Assembly: GCF_009870125.1 (NCBI RefSeq)
Contig: NC_046683.1
Location: forward strand, 19,725,001-19,789,000
DNA: 64,000 bases
Direction: 5' to 3'
From: Drosophila pseudoobscura
Lineage: Eukaryota; Arthropoda; Insecta; Diptera; Drosophilidae
The position numbers and the translations under genes are program-made. Below, piece by piece: positions 25,232 to 36,436 of the stretch. Within the stretch, counting starts at the first letter, position 1. Each line of letters starts with the position of its first letter. The notes beneath the pieces were generated by a model that had not been told where the DNA came from, ran no database searches, and was given only the letters and a program-made list of their open reading frames with translations.

Positions 25232-26999
25232 ATTGAAAGCTCCCAACAGACCGCCCCGCTGCGGTCAGCTGCAGCTGGCTGCGGTTGGCTGCAGCTCTCC
25301 TCTCCAGCTGCGAAATGAGAACCCCAACGCCATACGGAGGACAAAGCCGGAACTGTGATATGAAAAGAGGAGTCGGGAAGAGAGAGTTTAGATTCGAGAG
25401 AGATTTTGGGGCCCAAGCACGTGCCTCACACTGTCACCCAGCCCAGCGGAGTCACGCACTAAGGACTGGCACTTATTACATAATATCGAGTACCATCACC
25501 ATCGACCAGCAAATTGAACCAAGCTGGACCATAAACCATATGGGAAGGGACGGCTAACCCTTGCAGACCAATTGCTCCTTTGCCGGCTTCGGAATAAACT
25601 CAGCTCAGTCATCTAATTTTGCTTAAATTTGACAGGGCTTTAGATTTTGTGGAAGGATTCAATATTTCAGACTGCAACGTGTTAAGGACTTATGTGGGAA
25701 ATGGTAAATCTACATCTTTTAGAATTATTTTGAGAGGGATCGTAACTTTGAAGAGTTTAGGAAATCGGTTGAAGAGCTCTGAGAGCGTATATCATAAGTC
25801 TAAACAATCATAGGTCCCCTTAGCTCCGTGTAGGTCAAGAGCTCTACGCCCCACTTAGTCTTAGATTTTCTAAACCTTTAACCTCTACGTATAACCATTC
25901 CCAGCCAATATTTACATAACTAAAAACCAATACAAACCGTCCTTTTTTTTTCACTAAATACTTATAAAAATGGGTAAAGAAGCCTTTTTTACCTAACTCT
26001 TTAGCACTATAAATCTAATCCCCAATGGAAACTCTGTAAATATAATAAAGAAATACGCTATAAACTCAGTAACAGGTATAATAAATGGCAGATGGCAATA
26101 CAAATAAATAAGATAACTACTGTACTGTACGATATCTTCGGCATAATTAGTGTTACATTTTTGGGACGAGGGCTGCCTTTCAAGTCCGTATAGTCGGCTG
26201 TTTTGTAGTAAGACAAGGTAATAATCGCCACTTCCAATTAAAAATTTGTAACAAAATTTGTTGCAAAAAAATCTACTGCATAAAAACAGCCCTTCACAAC
26301 ATGTTCTCCAACCAAATTAAGGGAATGCGCAGAACAGGGAACATATGCACATAGATCGCATATTCATTCAATTTCAATTTCTTGCTCAAACTCTTCAGAC
26401 GTGTTCGATGCGTTGCCGTAGGATTGTACCCAGGAAGAACTTAAAGATTTTCTTTATGTTTATATATCTCTCTATAATGTATAAAAAAAGCTTGGGGTCG
26501 TAGTCGTCGTCCGATATTTCACGCATTTCATCGCGAGCGAGCGCAGTGAGTGGCAGGGGGCTTGCCACCTAAAGTACACATCTGTATGTATGTACATATG
26601 TATCTATATACAGACATATGTACCACTTATATATAGACACTTAGTCGTAACTCTGTAGAACCGAAGGGATCAATTGACCCTCTCGAGCTCGTTCCGCGCC
26701 GGTTATACCTGTACTGACTTCCATTATTCGCAAGTTCAAGGAGGACTAAGGAGGTCTGGTCAAACGGCTGCACCTTAACCGTTTATCCCTAGATACCTCA
26801 AACGAAGCTTTATAAATTTTAAACTTACACACATTCATTTTAAAGTGAAAATTTTGACAAAAATGCTGAAAAATATATGATAAATTTTGCATTTGAAAGA
26901 TTCATATTTCCCAGACGGTAAGCTGAAGGTGTAGCGCTTTCAGGTTCAATTTATAGCTGCATTTATAAGCGTTTTAGATATCTAAAATTCAATACAACC

Positions 27000-27500
27000 A
27001 GATGTAAGATACTTACCGACCGATACTGCGACCGCAACTCTACATTTATACCCGATACATAGTCAGTATGGCTACATTGAGCGACAAAGAGTGCGTGGAA
27101 AGAGTGGGACAGAAAACGTGTCAGGAGTTTGGATACCAAATTTGGTAGCTCTATTTTTAATAATCTCTGAGATCTTTGGATGCCACAGATTTTCGACCTC
27201 TGCGGGGGAAGAAGGGGGTTGGGCGGAATTGTGAAATACACTTGTGCAACATATCACAGGAGAGTGGATACCAAATTTGGTTGCTCTAGCTCTTACAGTC
27301 TCTGAGATCTAAGTAGGCGCTGATAAGGACTGACAGATGTACAGACAGACATGGCTCAATCGACTCGGCTAATGATGCTGATCAAGAATATATACATATG
27401 TATACTTAATGAGGTCGAAAACGCTTCCTTCTGGACGTAAAACACATCCATTTTCACCACAAATCTGATGTACCCTATACTATTTAGAGTATCGGGTATA
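27000..27500 (-). mobile_element. INE-1/DINE-1-like repeat (Helitron-related)
   Basis: The block contains the family's hallmark phrases: ATACCAAATTTGGTTGCTCT, GACATGGCTCAATCGACTCG, a TGATCAAGAATATATA segment, CTTCCTTCTGGACGT, and a terminal GAGTATCGGGTATA. Read on the minus strand it starts with the usual TATACCCGATACTC. Non-coding, no transposase. The family assignment is from memory of common Drosophila repeats. Confidence 0.7.
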
Positions 27501-27534
27501 GAAAACTAGAAATTTCCCTTTTCTGAGTCCTCTA

Positions 27535-27785
27535 CCAGAAGCTCGATCTTTCTTTCTCGTTATCTCTCACAAACATACATATAAACGCATAATCAAAATC
27601 ACTCTCTGAAAGGGTATCCAAATATGCGAATCAAGACTATCAAGAGCCTTAAAAAAATGTGAATGATAACACTATGCAACAGACAGAATAAACCGTGGCA
27701 CCAAGCTCTGCTTTCCTGATAGCCCTGGCGTAAATGATGTCTTGTAAATGACTTATCGCCTTCAGGGGCGATTGATAGCTGCATT
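27535..27785 (+). repeat. Dispersed repeat, copy 1 (partner at 35400-35695)
   Basis: Same-strand match to 35400-35695, sharing AAAGGGTATCCAAATATG, a CTATCAAGAG segment, ACACTATGCAACAGACAGAA and CGTGGCACCAAGCTCTG, ending with CTTCAGGGGCGATT. It directly follows the INE-1-like block and is probably part of the same or a related non-autonomous element. Confidence 0.7.
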
Positions 27786-28227
27786 CAATAGCTATTCAGA
27801 ATTAAGAAGTTTTCCATACTAGGTGTACCATAAAAGGTGCATATGTGGAAAGAAGCAAGCGTACCTCTGAACCAAAAATGTAACGAAAAATTCAACAAAC
27901 AGCCATTTTTTATTATAAAATGTTGGAGTCCCTAGTCCATCAGAAAAAAATGGCTTCGACTTTTTTCAAGTTTTGATTTCGAGGTTAATATTGTTGCATG
28001 GTGTAAACGGCGTGGATATGTTTTCTCAGAGTCGCTGAACATAGGAGGTCTGATAGCACTGAACGTGAATGCCAACAATTAAAATTTCTAGCTAGTTTTT
28101 ATGTCTACTTAAGAATGACGCAGTAAATACATAGCATTATTCTTAATCAAATGAAGCAATTCACGATTCGAACAGATATGAATTTGTTTTTATAGGAAGT
28201 ATGTAAACAACATTTTCTGTTCAAGCT

Positions 28228-28233
28228 TTTATT
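28228..28233 (-). terminator. AATAAA polyadenylation signal
   Basis: TTTATT on the plus strand, i.e. AATAAA for the minus-strand gene, about 60 nt after its stop codon at 28292. Confidence 0.5.
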
Positions 28234-28291
28234 CTTATCAAAGAATATCTGTTGAATTTCTACATTCTACAAATTTTGAACATTCAATTTG

Positions 28292-29353
28292 TCAGTCTCC
28301 TAGTAGTCTGGTGAGAGCCAACAGCGGCTCCTCTGGCTGGAAGAGCATGTAGGCCAGCTCCCCCAAACGATCGTAGAGGGAGCGGCCGGTGATCAGGTTC
28401 GAAATGACCTTTAGCCAGTAGGAGAGTTGGGGGGGCACGGGCGTCAGCTGGAACATATCCTCCACGTAGTGGATGTTGTCCATCGTCTTAGGGTAGAAGT
28501 GAACGCACTTCCGGAACAGGGGGCAGGGCACCGTGACGTGGGCCATAAAGTCCCGCCGGTCCTTGAGGACATAGCAGAGGACAAAGTAACGGTGCTGCTT
28601 TGGCCGGTGGCACAGATACATCTGGAACTTCAGGACGTCGGCGAAGCGGAAGAACAGTTGCATATCCTTCGTCCGCGGTATGGCACGACCGTTGATCCGA
28701 TCCACCAGGTCCCCAAATGCGGAGAATGCCAGCCTCGCGTTCACCCCCAGCAGCTTCTTCTCAAGATTTAGGCGAGCGGCCACCGAGAAATTGGGAGGAA
28801 TCGGCAGGGGGCCAATGACCCGGGCGAGAGTCGTCGAGGATATAGTAATCACGGGGACGTCATCGGACATGAGCGGACAAGTGATCGACTCTGGAATCTG
28901 CCCCTTCGACTCCTTTATGGATCGCACGTCCAGCAAGGCGACCACACCGTTCTTGTCCGGTCTCGCGCTCATGCTCCTCGCTTCCTCCTCCTCCGCTTCG
29001 ATTATCCTTTGGTATCGGATCTCTTCTTCCTCGTCTAGCTTCTGGCGGAATCTTCGACGGATCTCCTGTATGGTGGTACTCAGCCGCAAAGTGTTCCTGG
29101 CCTCCGCATTCCTCCGACTCGGACTCCGCGCCCGTGTAGCCTCATACCGCAGCCCCTCGCAGGCCACTGCCTTCGATCCCAAGAGATCCCCTTCCCGCTG
29201 CCGGTGCTCTGCTCTGATATTCTTTTCGGCACTTACGTCTCTCACCTTTCGTGGCCTTCTGGGTAGGCGGTGGGGGGAGCGTGACTCCCTCTGCCGATGG
29301 AAGTATCCGGGGGAGCTATCCAGACAGGTGTCTGTATTTTTCGGGTAATCCAT
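28292..29353 (-). CDS. Single-exon gene of unknown function, 353 aa
   Basis: I do not recognise the protein. The ATG at 29353 opens a frame of 353 codons without introns, far GC-richer than the AT-rich repeats on both sides, which argues for a constrained gene. Residues 1-90 are basic and Ser/Arg-rich (HRQRESRSPHRLPRRPRK). About 90-130 is a charged helix (TIQEIRRRFRQKLDEEEEIR, then IIEAEEEEA). The rest is a mixed, probably globular domain with aromatic clusters around 230-330 (LFFRFADVLKFQMYLCH, FVLCYVLKDRRDFMAHVTV, YVEDMFQLTPVPPQLSYWLK). No signal peptide or membrane segment. A poly(A) signal follows 60 nt after the stop. It lies between an INE-1-like repeat and a non-LTR retrotransposon, so it could be a relocated or retroposed gene; it shows no transposase or reverse transcriptase motif. 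Confidence 0.72.
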   Translation of the reverse strand: MDYPKNTDTCLDSSPGYFHRQRESRSPHRLPRRPRKVRDVSAEKNIRAEHRQREGDLLGSKAVACEGLRYEATRARSPSRRNAEARNTLRLSTTIQEIRRRFRQKLDEEEEIRYQRIIEAEEEEARSMSARPDKNGVVALLDVRSIKESKGQIPESITCPLMSDDVPVITISSTTLARVIGPLPIPPNFSVAARLNLEKKLLGVNARLAFSAFGDLVDRINGRAIPRTKDMQLFFRFADVLKFQMYLCHRPKQHRYFVLCYVLKDRRDFMAHVTVPCPLFRKCVHFYPKTMDNIHYVEDMFQLTPVPPQLSYWLKVISNLITGRSLYDRLGELAYMLFQPEEPLLALTRLLGD

Positions 29354-30094
29354 TCTTAATTAATTAATTTTTTTCACTTGTAGTGCCACTAAAAACTACT
29401 AAAATTTTTTCAGTTTCTGGTTTAAAACATAAACTTTTTGAAATGAAAGAATTTCCAAAACCTGAATGAAAGATAATAAATTTTTCAGGTATCCCGTTTA
29501 GAGGGGCTTATTCCCATCCGTTTGTCAAAATATAGAAGAATCGATGGAGAAACGTTTGAAATACATACATATATTATCCGTCGATAATCTGCCATCACTG
29601 CAGCCCCTTCCTTCGATCGTTGTTTTCTTTATTTTTATTCCCGACGATTCTTACATATTCCGTTTTGCTGACACTCGTAGGTACCCACGGACGTGCCCTC
29701 GGATTTTTCGCACTACCCACCAGGGGATACTACATGCCCGATGTGAAATTTCTGTTTTTCTGTCATTTGAGCGGTAGCAAGTTGGTTGTACCTTTGTGAA
29801 ACGTACAATATCGTACACAAAGCCGAAATGATGATCAGATCTCTAGACACAACGAGCGAAAATGAAGATACGATCCCTAAACACAATGGGCAGCAACGAT
29901 GATCCCATTGCTAAGATAACGACGAGCATGCCATCGCTAAGGAGACGACGAGAAACGAAGAGGCCATCACAGAAATAAAACGACGACGGTGAACGAAAGA
30001 CGAAAAAACCAGGACGGGAAGGCAGGAGTCTGTTCACAAAAAACTAAACAACGTAAAAGAAAGAAGACAATTATCCCAAATTTACTAAACATGA
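29354..30094. other. Non-coding stretch before the non-LTR element
   Basis: AT-rich flank of the minus-strand gene, then purine-rich sequence (CGACGAGAAACG-type words) from about 29.85 kb. No exon supported; part of it may be the degraded 5' portion of the retrotransposon that follows. Confidence 0.4.
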
Positions 30095-31141
30095 GTCACT
30101 CCCTTCGACACAATCATCCCTTACAGAGACGAATGGCTCGAGGGACTCCCAGGCCCAGATGGGGCCATAAACATCTTCACAGATGGATCAAAGCTGGACG
30201 ACAGAGTCGGAGGGGGAATCTACTCTGAACAGCTAAACTTAAGGCATTCCTTCAGACTCCCAGATCATTGCAGTGTCTTTCAAGCGGAAGTCATAGCAAT
30301 CAGGGAGGCTCTAGACTGCCTATAAGCGGCTGCCGTTACGGCAACCAACCTAAACATTTATAGCGATAGCCAGGCTGCGATCAAATCGCTAAGTGCGATT
30401 TCCTCGAACTCGGCCACCCTGGCAGACTGCCGCAAATCTCTGCACAAGATGGCTCAGCAATTTGCTATTAGCCTGATTTGGGTCCCGGGCCACCGGGACA
30501 TCGAGGGCAACTGTATAGCGGACGAGCTGGCCAGATCTGGCACTACAATCCCCCTTCTCCAAGACAAAGAGGATATCTGCATGCCAATGGCCACCTGTAA
30601 GCTCATTATAAGGGAGCAATACAAGCGACTAACAAACGATATGTGGCAAACAGTGCCACGATGTCGCACAACTCGGCAAACATGGCCGACCATGGACATG
30701 AAGCGCACCTCCGAGCTCCTCAAGTTAAGCAGGAAAAGGTGCAGCGTAGTCATACGTTCTCTCACGGGACACTGGCTAATAGGCAGCCACGCTAACAGGC
30801 TGGGGGCTCCACATAACGATTTTTGTTGCAGCTGTAGAGACGAGGAAGAGGAGGAGACAGTGAAACGTCTGTTCTGCTCCTGCCCAGCTCTCAGCAGAAG
30901 AAGGCTACAGCACCTGGGCTCAGCCTTTCTACACGACATCTCAGAGATAACCAAACTATGTCCCAGGAGGATATCGGACAGGAAGTCTCACAACGCAGGA
31001 AGGAATGATCCTATGCGGTATCACAACGGGCCGAAACCGGCCTAAGTGACGGGTTCCGAGCGAGCCCGGCAGCCGCTTCAACCTAACCTAACCTAACCTA
31101 CAAAACATGAACTAAAAATTAACCATTAAATCCAAAATAAA
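30095..31141 (+). mobile_element. 3' part of a non-LTR retrotransposon with RNase H (I/LOA/R1-type)
   Basis: From about 30095 one frame reads through an RNase H domain: INIFTDGSKLDD (first Asp), FQAEVIAIREAL (Glu), LNIYSDSQAAIKSL (Asp), then WVPGHRDIEGNCIADELA (His and last Asp). One in-frame stop (TAA just after ALDCL, near 30324) interrupts it. After RNase H comes the cysteine/histidine tail typical of RNase H-bearing non-LTR elements (LTGHWLIGSHANRLG, FCCSCRDEEEEE, LFCSCPAL). The frame ends near 31045, followed by a GC-rich 3' UTR, a CCTAA repeat and AATAAA at 31136-31141. The reverse transcriptase and endonuclease parts are missing: a usual 5' truncation. Clade assignment (LOA versus R1 or I) is uncertain. 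Confidence 0.82.
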
Positions 31142-31490
31142 GAGAGAGTATCCAATTACTACAGAAACCACACCACCTTCAATTTAATGGAATATTAACA
31201 GGTCGGGTTTCTATTAAAACTCCGATCTGCTTCCATTACAACATGTCAAATAGCGAATAGCTCCGCTGGGAAACTCCAATAACTCAACTACTCTCTGAGC
31301 ATTGCCCAGCCATCCATTGTAGAGATGTGCCAGTTTATACACCGAACATGTCAAACGAACTCTCTGGATTAGATCCCAGGGTCTTCGGCTCTGGCTCTGA
31401 TCCGGAGGTCCAAGGGATTAGCTCCTGGCTGTACTGTGGCAGGCACTAATCATGATGACGCTGCTGTGTTGCTAAGTCGACAATGTGTCG
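31142..31490. other. Non-coding stretch
   Basis: Sequence after the retrotransposon tail; no feature supported. Confidence 0.4.
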
Positions 31491-31890
31491 TCCCGTTTGC
31501 TGGAGCAGAGACAGACTAGTGATTGTCTGGGAACCGGGAAATATTGTCAGCAACCCTCCATTCTTACGCCGCCGAATCAAACGCTGGGCCTCAGCTTCGA
31601 GACGGGTAAGTGAATCGTTATATAATTGTTGATATATTTTACAATATATCTTCCATCGCAGAGAACATGTGTACCCTACGATTTTCCACAAAACACAAAA
31701 CAATACGATTTCCACCCGCCATACGGAGTCCTATCCAAGCATTTCCGAGCCGTATTCGAGATAGGCGTTTTCGTATCCGCCACTTGCAAGATCCGAAGCT
31801 AACAAGTCATCGTCATTCTTCGACCTGGCCATCGACAACAAGGACTTTGACTACGGCAACCATATATAGATCTCGTTGTTGTTAGGTTTA
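31490..31890 (+). pseudogene. Possible decayed two-exon gene fragment with a 56-nt intron
   Basis: A small-intron signature lies at 31606-31661: donor GGTAAGTG, branch-like TTGATAT, and pyrimidine-rich acceptor CTTCCATCGCAG. Joining the flanks in one phase gives HSYAAESNAGPQLRDGE, then HVYPTIFHKTQNNT and YPSISEPYS, a stop (TAG), then ANKSSSFFDLAIDNKDFDYG. The text looks protein-like but needs a stop and a frame change, so it is read as decayed. The opposite strand also has an open stretch (LTRLEAEAQRLIRRRK), so the strand is not certain. No family recognised. Confidence 0.3.
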
Positions 31891-32490
31891 AGGATATACG
31901 CGTCCATTCAATTAGATAGTAGAAAAAATTGTTTTCCACTTGTTTATTTATTTATACTAAGCTAAGTTTACGTTCACAAACTAAGCCAATTACTATATCG
32001 AAACTTAAAAGCAAAGTCTCTCTTTTGTGATCTTTTGTGATTATAATTAAATTAAGTTGCACTCGATTCAACTCTTTGTATGCCTCTGAAAATCGAAATC
32101 TAAACATATGTATTTTCTAGTCTATGAATTCATATTTGCAAACATCGAAACCGAGCTCCTCTTCATGTAATTCATTTTGGGATACAACGATTTATATTTA
32201 AAATGCGTTCAACTTTTTACAGTAGCGTTCTTCTTTATTGACTTGATTGTCTAATAGATATGTACGTAAATACAATTGTGAAGAGTTGAGAGAATTGAGA
32301 ATTGAAGAGATTTACGTGACACACAGCGCTCACACTGTTCACAAAACGTAGGGAAAAGGGAGACGAAAAGTCAGCTCGGGAGGGGAGCCGGTACTGTAAC
32401 GGAGGTTAAGGGCAATGCCCCTATGAGTGGTAAAAGTCACAATATTGGACTCATATTATTGGACTCGTCACAATATAAGCTTGCAAAATT
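31891..32490. other. AT-rich non-coding stretch
   Basis: AT-rich, no coding character; possibly old transposon remnant, unclassified. Confidence 0.4.
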
Positions 32491-32499
32491 TTCTTGGTT

Positions 32500-32770
32500 A
32501 TTCATAACAATGAAACGAGCGGAAACGATGTTACATCTGACTCTCTCTGTTCTTGTTCGAAGCAGACTTGATTCAGTGTGATATCACAGGAGTCTGCTCG
32601 CAAAACTTGATCTTGCTTTTATAGCCTCTAAGAACTAGGCATCAAACAAGACGGACGGACGCACTGGCGGACGGACAGACAGACAGACAGACATGGCTAT
32701 ACCGACTCGACACATCCGCCATGGAAGTAATATACCCCTATACTCTTTTTTAATAATCGCGTATAGAAAA
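32500..32770 (-). mobile_element. INE-1/DINE-1-like repeat fragment
   Basis: Contains the GGACGGAC...GACAGACAGACATGGCTATACCGACTCG block and a TATACCCCTATACTC end, matching the plus-strand pattern of the copy at 27.0-27.5 kb but more diverged. Confidence 0.6.
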
Positions 32771-32972
32771 GGTTTTAAGTTTTTGGAATTAATACCTTTT
32801 TTGGAGCTTGTTCAAAGCTTGTTTGACCGTAATAAATATGTAATATCAAAGCGCCGATATCCGAAAAAATGAAAAGAAAAATTAAAAATATTTTATATTC
32901 AGCCTTCTACCTTTTTTTTACATTCCTTCAACTTCGGCATTTTCTATAAATTTTTTGTATGGTATGGTTTTG

Positions 32973-33004
32973 TTTTTATTTTATTTTATTTTATTTTATT
33001 TATT
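32973..33004. repeat. (TTTTA)n pentamer array
   Basis: About six perfect copies, located about 150 bp outside the left arm of the large inverted repeat. Confidence 0.85.
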
Positions 33005-33149
33005 TAGAGTCTTTAATTCCCAACGAAATACTTCAGAACGTCTTTAAATAACTTATAGCTTCGTGTTTTCGTGCATCGGCTGGCATTTGCTTAAATCTGG
33101 GATGTTCGTGTCCACCTCCTAAGGCATATATGGATATGAAACTCTGGAT

Positions 33150-34950
33150 CTGTAGTACATCTGCCTCAGTGAAAACACATACCAGAGGCAGATATCATTT
33201 TGCATGCTACCTCCACTGCCTTGGTCATTAGCAAGAGCCCTAAGCAATAGGCCACCACCCTGTTTACCGTTCTGGAATTTCTTAAATAACACAGCCACCC
33301 GCTTAGTTTCAGTCAGTAGTTTGTGACTTGTTCTTTTGTTCATGTTGTAAGTAGTATTGATTTACAATTTACACATTTAGCAGGAGCAGCAATGTGTGGA
33401 ACACCGCTTCGCAGTGGTGCTACGATCGGCCAATTCTTCGAATTCAATTAAGAAAATGGTCAGCGTCTGCAAGTGGTAGGTATTTGATGTGTTCATTTGT
33501 ACATAAGAAGAAACTAGAATATACTAGTGGGGTAATTCCATGAAATAGCGCTGCTTGCAGTTTGCGCACCTACTAAAAGACGGTCGCTGCTCAACACTGC
33601 AGGTCCATTCAATTTGAAATGGAAATTCTCAGCCATCGTTAGCTTCTTTCTGCACTCTCAACAGACATAGGAATCTTCACCGATGGTTCTGTGAGTATTT
33701 GTGAATAAAGTATTTTTCAATTGGTTGATCGACATCTTTGCTTGCTGAAGAACGATGGGACCACAGCGATGGAACGCCAGCAACAACCGATTCTTCTGAT
33801 ACTTCGGACCCACCGACACCACCCATCAAGAAGCGGAAGACACTTTGAAGACCTTGACAGATGGAATTTTGAAGGAGGTGGGAGCACGGAACGAAATGCA
33901 GAGCGACGCCACCTTGCGATGCATTCGCGTGATGACATTACCTTCACAATAATTTGCCTTGAAGAACAAAATTATTCTTTACTGTTGCTGCTGGAGTGGT
34001 AACCTCAGCCAGTTGATGCCTTGATCATCACTAGGAGCCAGGATGCCTTGATCATCAACTGTCTGGTGAAGCCACTGCAGCAGCAACAGTCCAGACCAAT
34101 CTTGTTATTGAAGACAAAGTTAGGATCGGAGCCAAAAGAAATCTGGACTCGGACTATCTGCTGATAATATTTTGATAACGTTTTTACAAATTGAGTAAAA
34201 TGTAATTAATACTTGGACTAATCTCAAATTGTGTTCAACTTTTTATAGCAGAATTGTTCTTAATAGTCTTGAAGCCTCAGCCTAAGCCTGGTAGGCGATT
34301 CATCATTATTGGGATCTGCCCCACTCGCTCGCTGCAAAGCTGCGGAAAATATCAATATTTTTACATTTGTATGTACATAAGTATGTATACTTGGTTTATA
34401 TGGACATGAATAGAGGCCACAGGCGTACCTCAATTTCTCGGGCCAAAAATGTATTTATTGATCACTCAATGGCTGGCCGATCAGTGCATTATATAGATAT
34501 CTTAATGTCCAAGTGTATGGATACGTACCTAGATTGATTCGGGATCCGCTCCGAAAAGGGTGATTCGGTAATTTAAGGAACAGCTTTTCAGAAAATCATT
34601 AATAGCCTACAGCTTATACAGTTTAACCCAGACTGCAAATTGTGTAGTCAGTTCCCCATTTAAGTTTTCGTTACATATTTTAAAGTAACACAGAAATGAA
34701 AGTTTTTCGCCTCTTCCTAAAGATCCAAAGCACCTCGCAGAACTCGTGTGATTTCTTTGTGTTCTCTTTGTATTAATCACAAGTGCTACGGGGAAGAAGT
34801 GCGGAGAGAGCCGACTACCACTCGAGCTGGCAATTTGTTCGCTTTGCCGATTCCCCTTCATTATTTTGCTGTGTTTACTTCCGAAGAAAATTGCAACTAG
34901 GCAGATTTTTGTGTCTCATTTCAACTCATTCCAGCTTATTCAAAACGAGG
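33150..34950 (+). repeat. Left arm of a large inverted repeat (partner 42380-44465)
   Basis: Sequence across this 1.8 kb recurs in reverse complement at 42380-44465. Matching landmarks, in order, are GTTTACCGTTCTGGAATTTC (33266 region), the GAACACCGCTTCGCAGTGG block, a stretch at 33721-34002 that encodes the same 93 residues in both arms, CGGACTATCTGCTGATAATA, CGGGATCCGCTCCGAAAAGG (34550), and GAAGTGCGGAGAGAGCCGAC (34795). The arm is non-coding today but carries coding-like pieces (see findings). It is probably one copy of a repeated element; I cannot name its family. Confidence 0.8.
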
Positions 34951-34964
34951 GGAAACGTTGTGAG

Positions 34965-35170
34965 TTGCTGCGGAGACCGCAACTCTACATTTATACCCGA
35001 TACTAAGTCAGTATGGCTCTCCTCTCCGGCAGATATGGTCATTCTCTATGATTGTGCGTTTTTAGTTTTCTTAAATCTTCAATATTGTGGATTCCACAGA
35101 TTTTTGTCCTTTGTGGTGGCGGAAGGGGATAATATACCCCTATACTCATTTTCAGTATCGGCTATAAAAT
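34965..35170 (+). mobile_element. INE-1/DINE-1-like repeat, internally deleted
   Basis: Shares the CCGCAACTCTACATTTATACCCGATAC start (two overlapping 20-mers or less) and AGTCAGTATGGCT with the copy at 27.03 kb, and ends with ATATACCCCTATACTCATTT. Confidence 0.6.
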
Positions 35171-35262
35171 GTGGTCATCAGGACAAATCCAAAATACCAA
35201 ACTGGAAAGAAAGCCAAACTGCAGAGACTAATGCTAATACCCTAGAAGATTGATAACATATT

Positions 35263-35424
35263 TTCATACCCGATACCCACAGTATAGGCGTATATGTATT
35301 AGATTTGTGCAGATGTACAAATGTAACAGCAAGAAGACTCCGACCACATAAAAAACCATGAACAAAACTTTTAATTTCCAGTTTATGAGCCCCCTGCCAA
35401 GCGCTCGCTCTCTCTCTCTCTCAA

Positions 35425-35461
<37 letters not shown>

Positions 35462-35695
35462 ACGCACACATCTTCATGCATAATAAAAATCACTCTCCGA
35501 AAGGGTATCCAAATATGAAACCGTTGAGACTATCAAGAGTCTTAGAAAAACTGTGAATGAAAACACTATGCAACAGACAGAATAAACCGTGGCACCAAGC
35601 TCTGCCTGCGGCTCCAAAATTGTAAATGATTTTTTGCTTTTTGTATGGATTTGTATGTAGCTTAAGCTACGCAGTCTTCAGGGGCGATTTAGAAC
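35263..35695 (+). mobile_element. INE-1/DINE-1-like repeat (includes copy 2 of the 27.5-kb dispersed repeat)
   Basis: Starts with CATACCCGATACCCACAGTA and ATTAGATTTGTGCAGATGTA, the typical head of this family, and continues through a CT/CA microsatellite (35406-35460) into sequence shared with 27535-27785. A similar head occurs at 60505. Confidence 0.65.
35406..35460. repeat. (CT)n/(CA)n compound microsatellite
   Basis: CT run with one interruption, switching to CA at about 35444. Confidence 0.9.
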
Positions 35696-36436
35696 GAGGT
35701 GGGCAATTTTCGGATCAATTTCTTCTGCTCTGCCAAGAATTTGAGCTCTAAAAGACATGTAATGTTGAACGGAGAACGGCGTTGCAGGAATCCACCACTT
35801 TGTCTAATGTCATTGAATTGACGCTTTCATGCTCTGCTTTATTTCAACTGGTATAGAATTATTGCCCCTCTCTCTTTTCCCCTCTCGCTCACTCACTCTG
35901 CCTTATATGTACATATGTATGTAGCGTTAGTTTATTGAGAGCATCTGTTGCACTTTATAGCAGTGGACGGCAGGCATGGATTCACATGTCTCAACAATAT
36001 CAATTGGATTAAAGAAAAGGAATGTTACAAAACTTTTATATTTTAAAATAAGAGGATCGAAAATAGCGTGGATTTTTCGAAATTGATCGTTTTAGAGTTA
36101 TTTAGTTGTATAATACCATACAAATCATTATGTACCAACAGAATATGGTATTGTCCCACTGTACGGACAGATTGAACAACAATTAAAGCGCAGCCATGAC
36201 CTACCCATACAACAGTAATTTACGACTTCCCCAGAGCTTGGAGCTTTCCGAACACACAGTCCACAAACAGAGAGCGCCGCTGAGAGAAGAAGAAAGAGAG
36301 AAACAATGTAAGAGCTGAATCAGCTGACGATCAATTCCGCGCTAACGTTCCACGTGCTAAGTCGATTGCTACGCCCGACGCTACGCGCGCATACTGCCGG
36401 CGGAAGAAAGAGAAAAGAAATAGAAAAAGTAAAAGA
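35696..36436. other. 5' flank of the acetyltransferase gene
   Basis: AT-rich sequence; the last 50 nt before the ATG are purine-rich (AAGAAAGAGAAAAGAAATAG), a likely 5' UTR. No TATA box seen. Confidence 0.45.

Larger units (their letters stand above)
21255..26960. other. Non-coding stretch
   Basis: No supported gene. It carries four copies of the TACGAGTA octamer (21385, 22179, 24028, 24133), a duplicated CCTGGCAGCGC block at 22076-22101, purine tracts and CA-type arrays. From about 25.8 kb it becomes AT-rich and marks the edge of the transposon island. Confidence 0.5.

Noticed and set aside
31073-31101. CCTAA repeat (TTAGG on the other strand), like insect telomere DNA
   Set aside because: Only four units, directly after the RNase H-bearing retrotransposon frame and before its AATAAA; it is the element's 3' tail. 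Drosophila lacks TTAGG telomeres.
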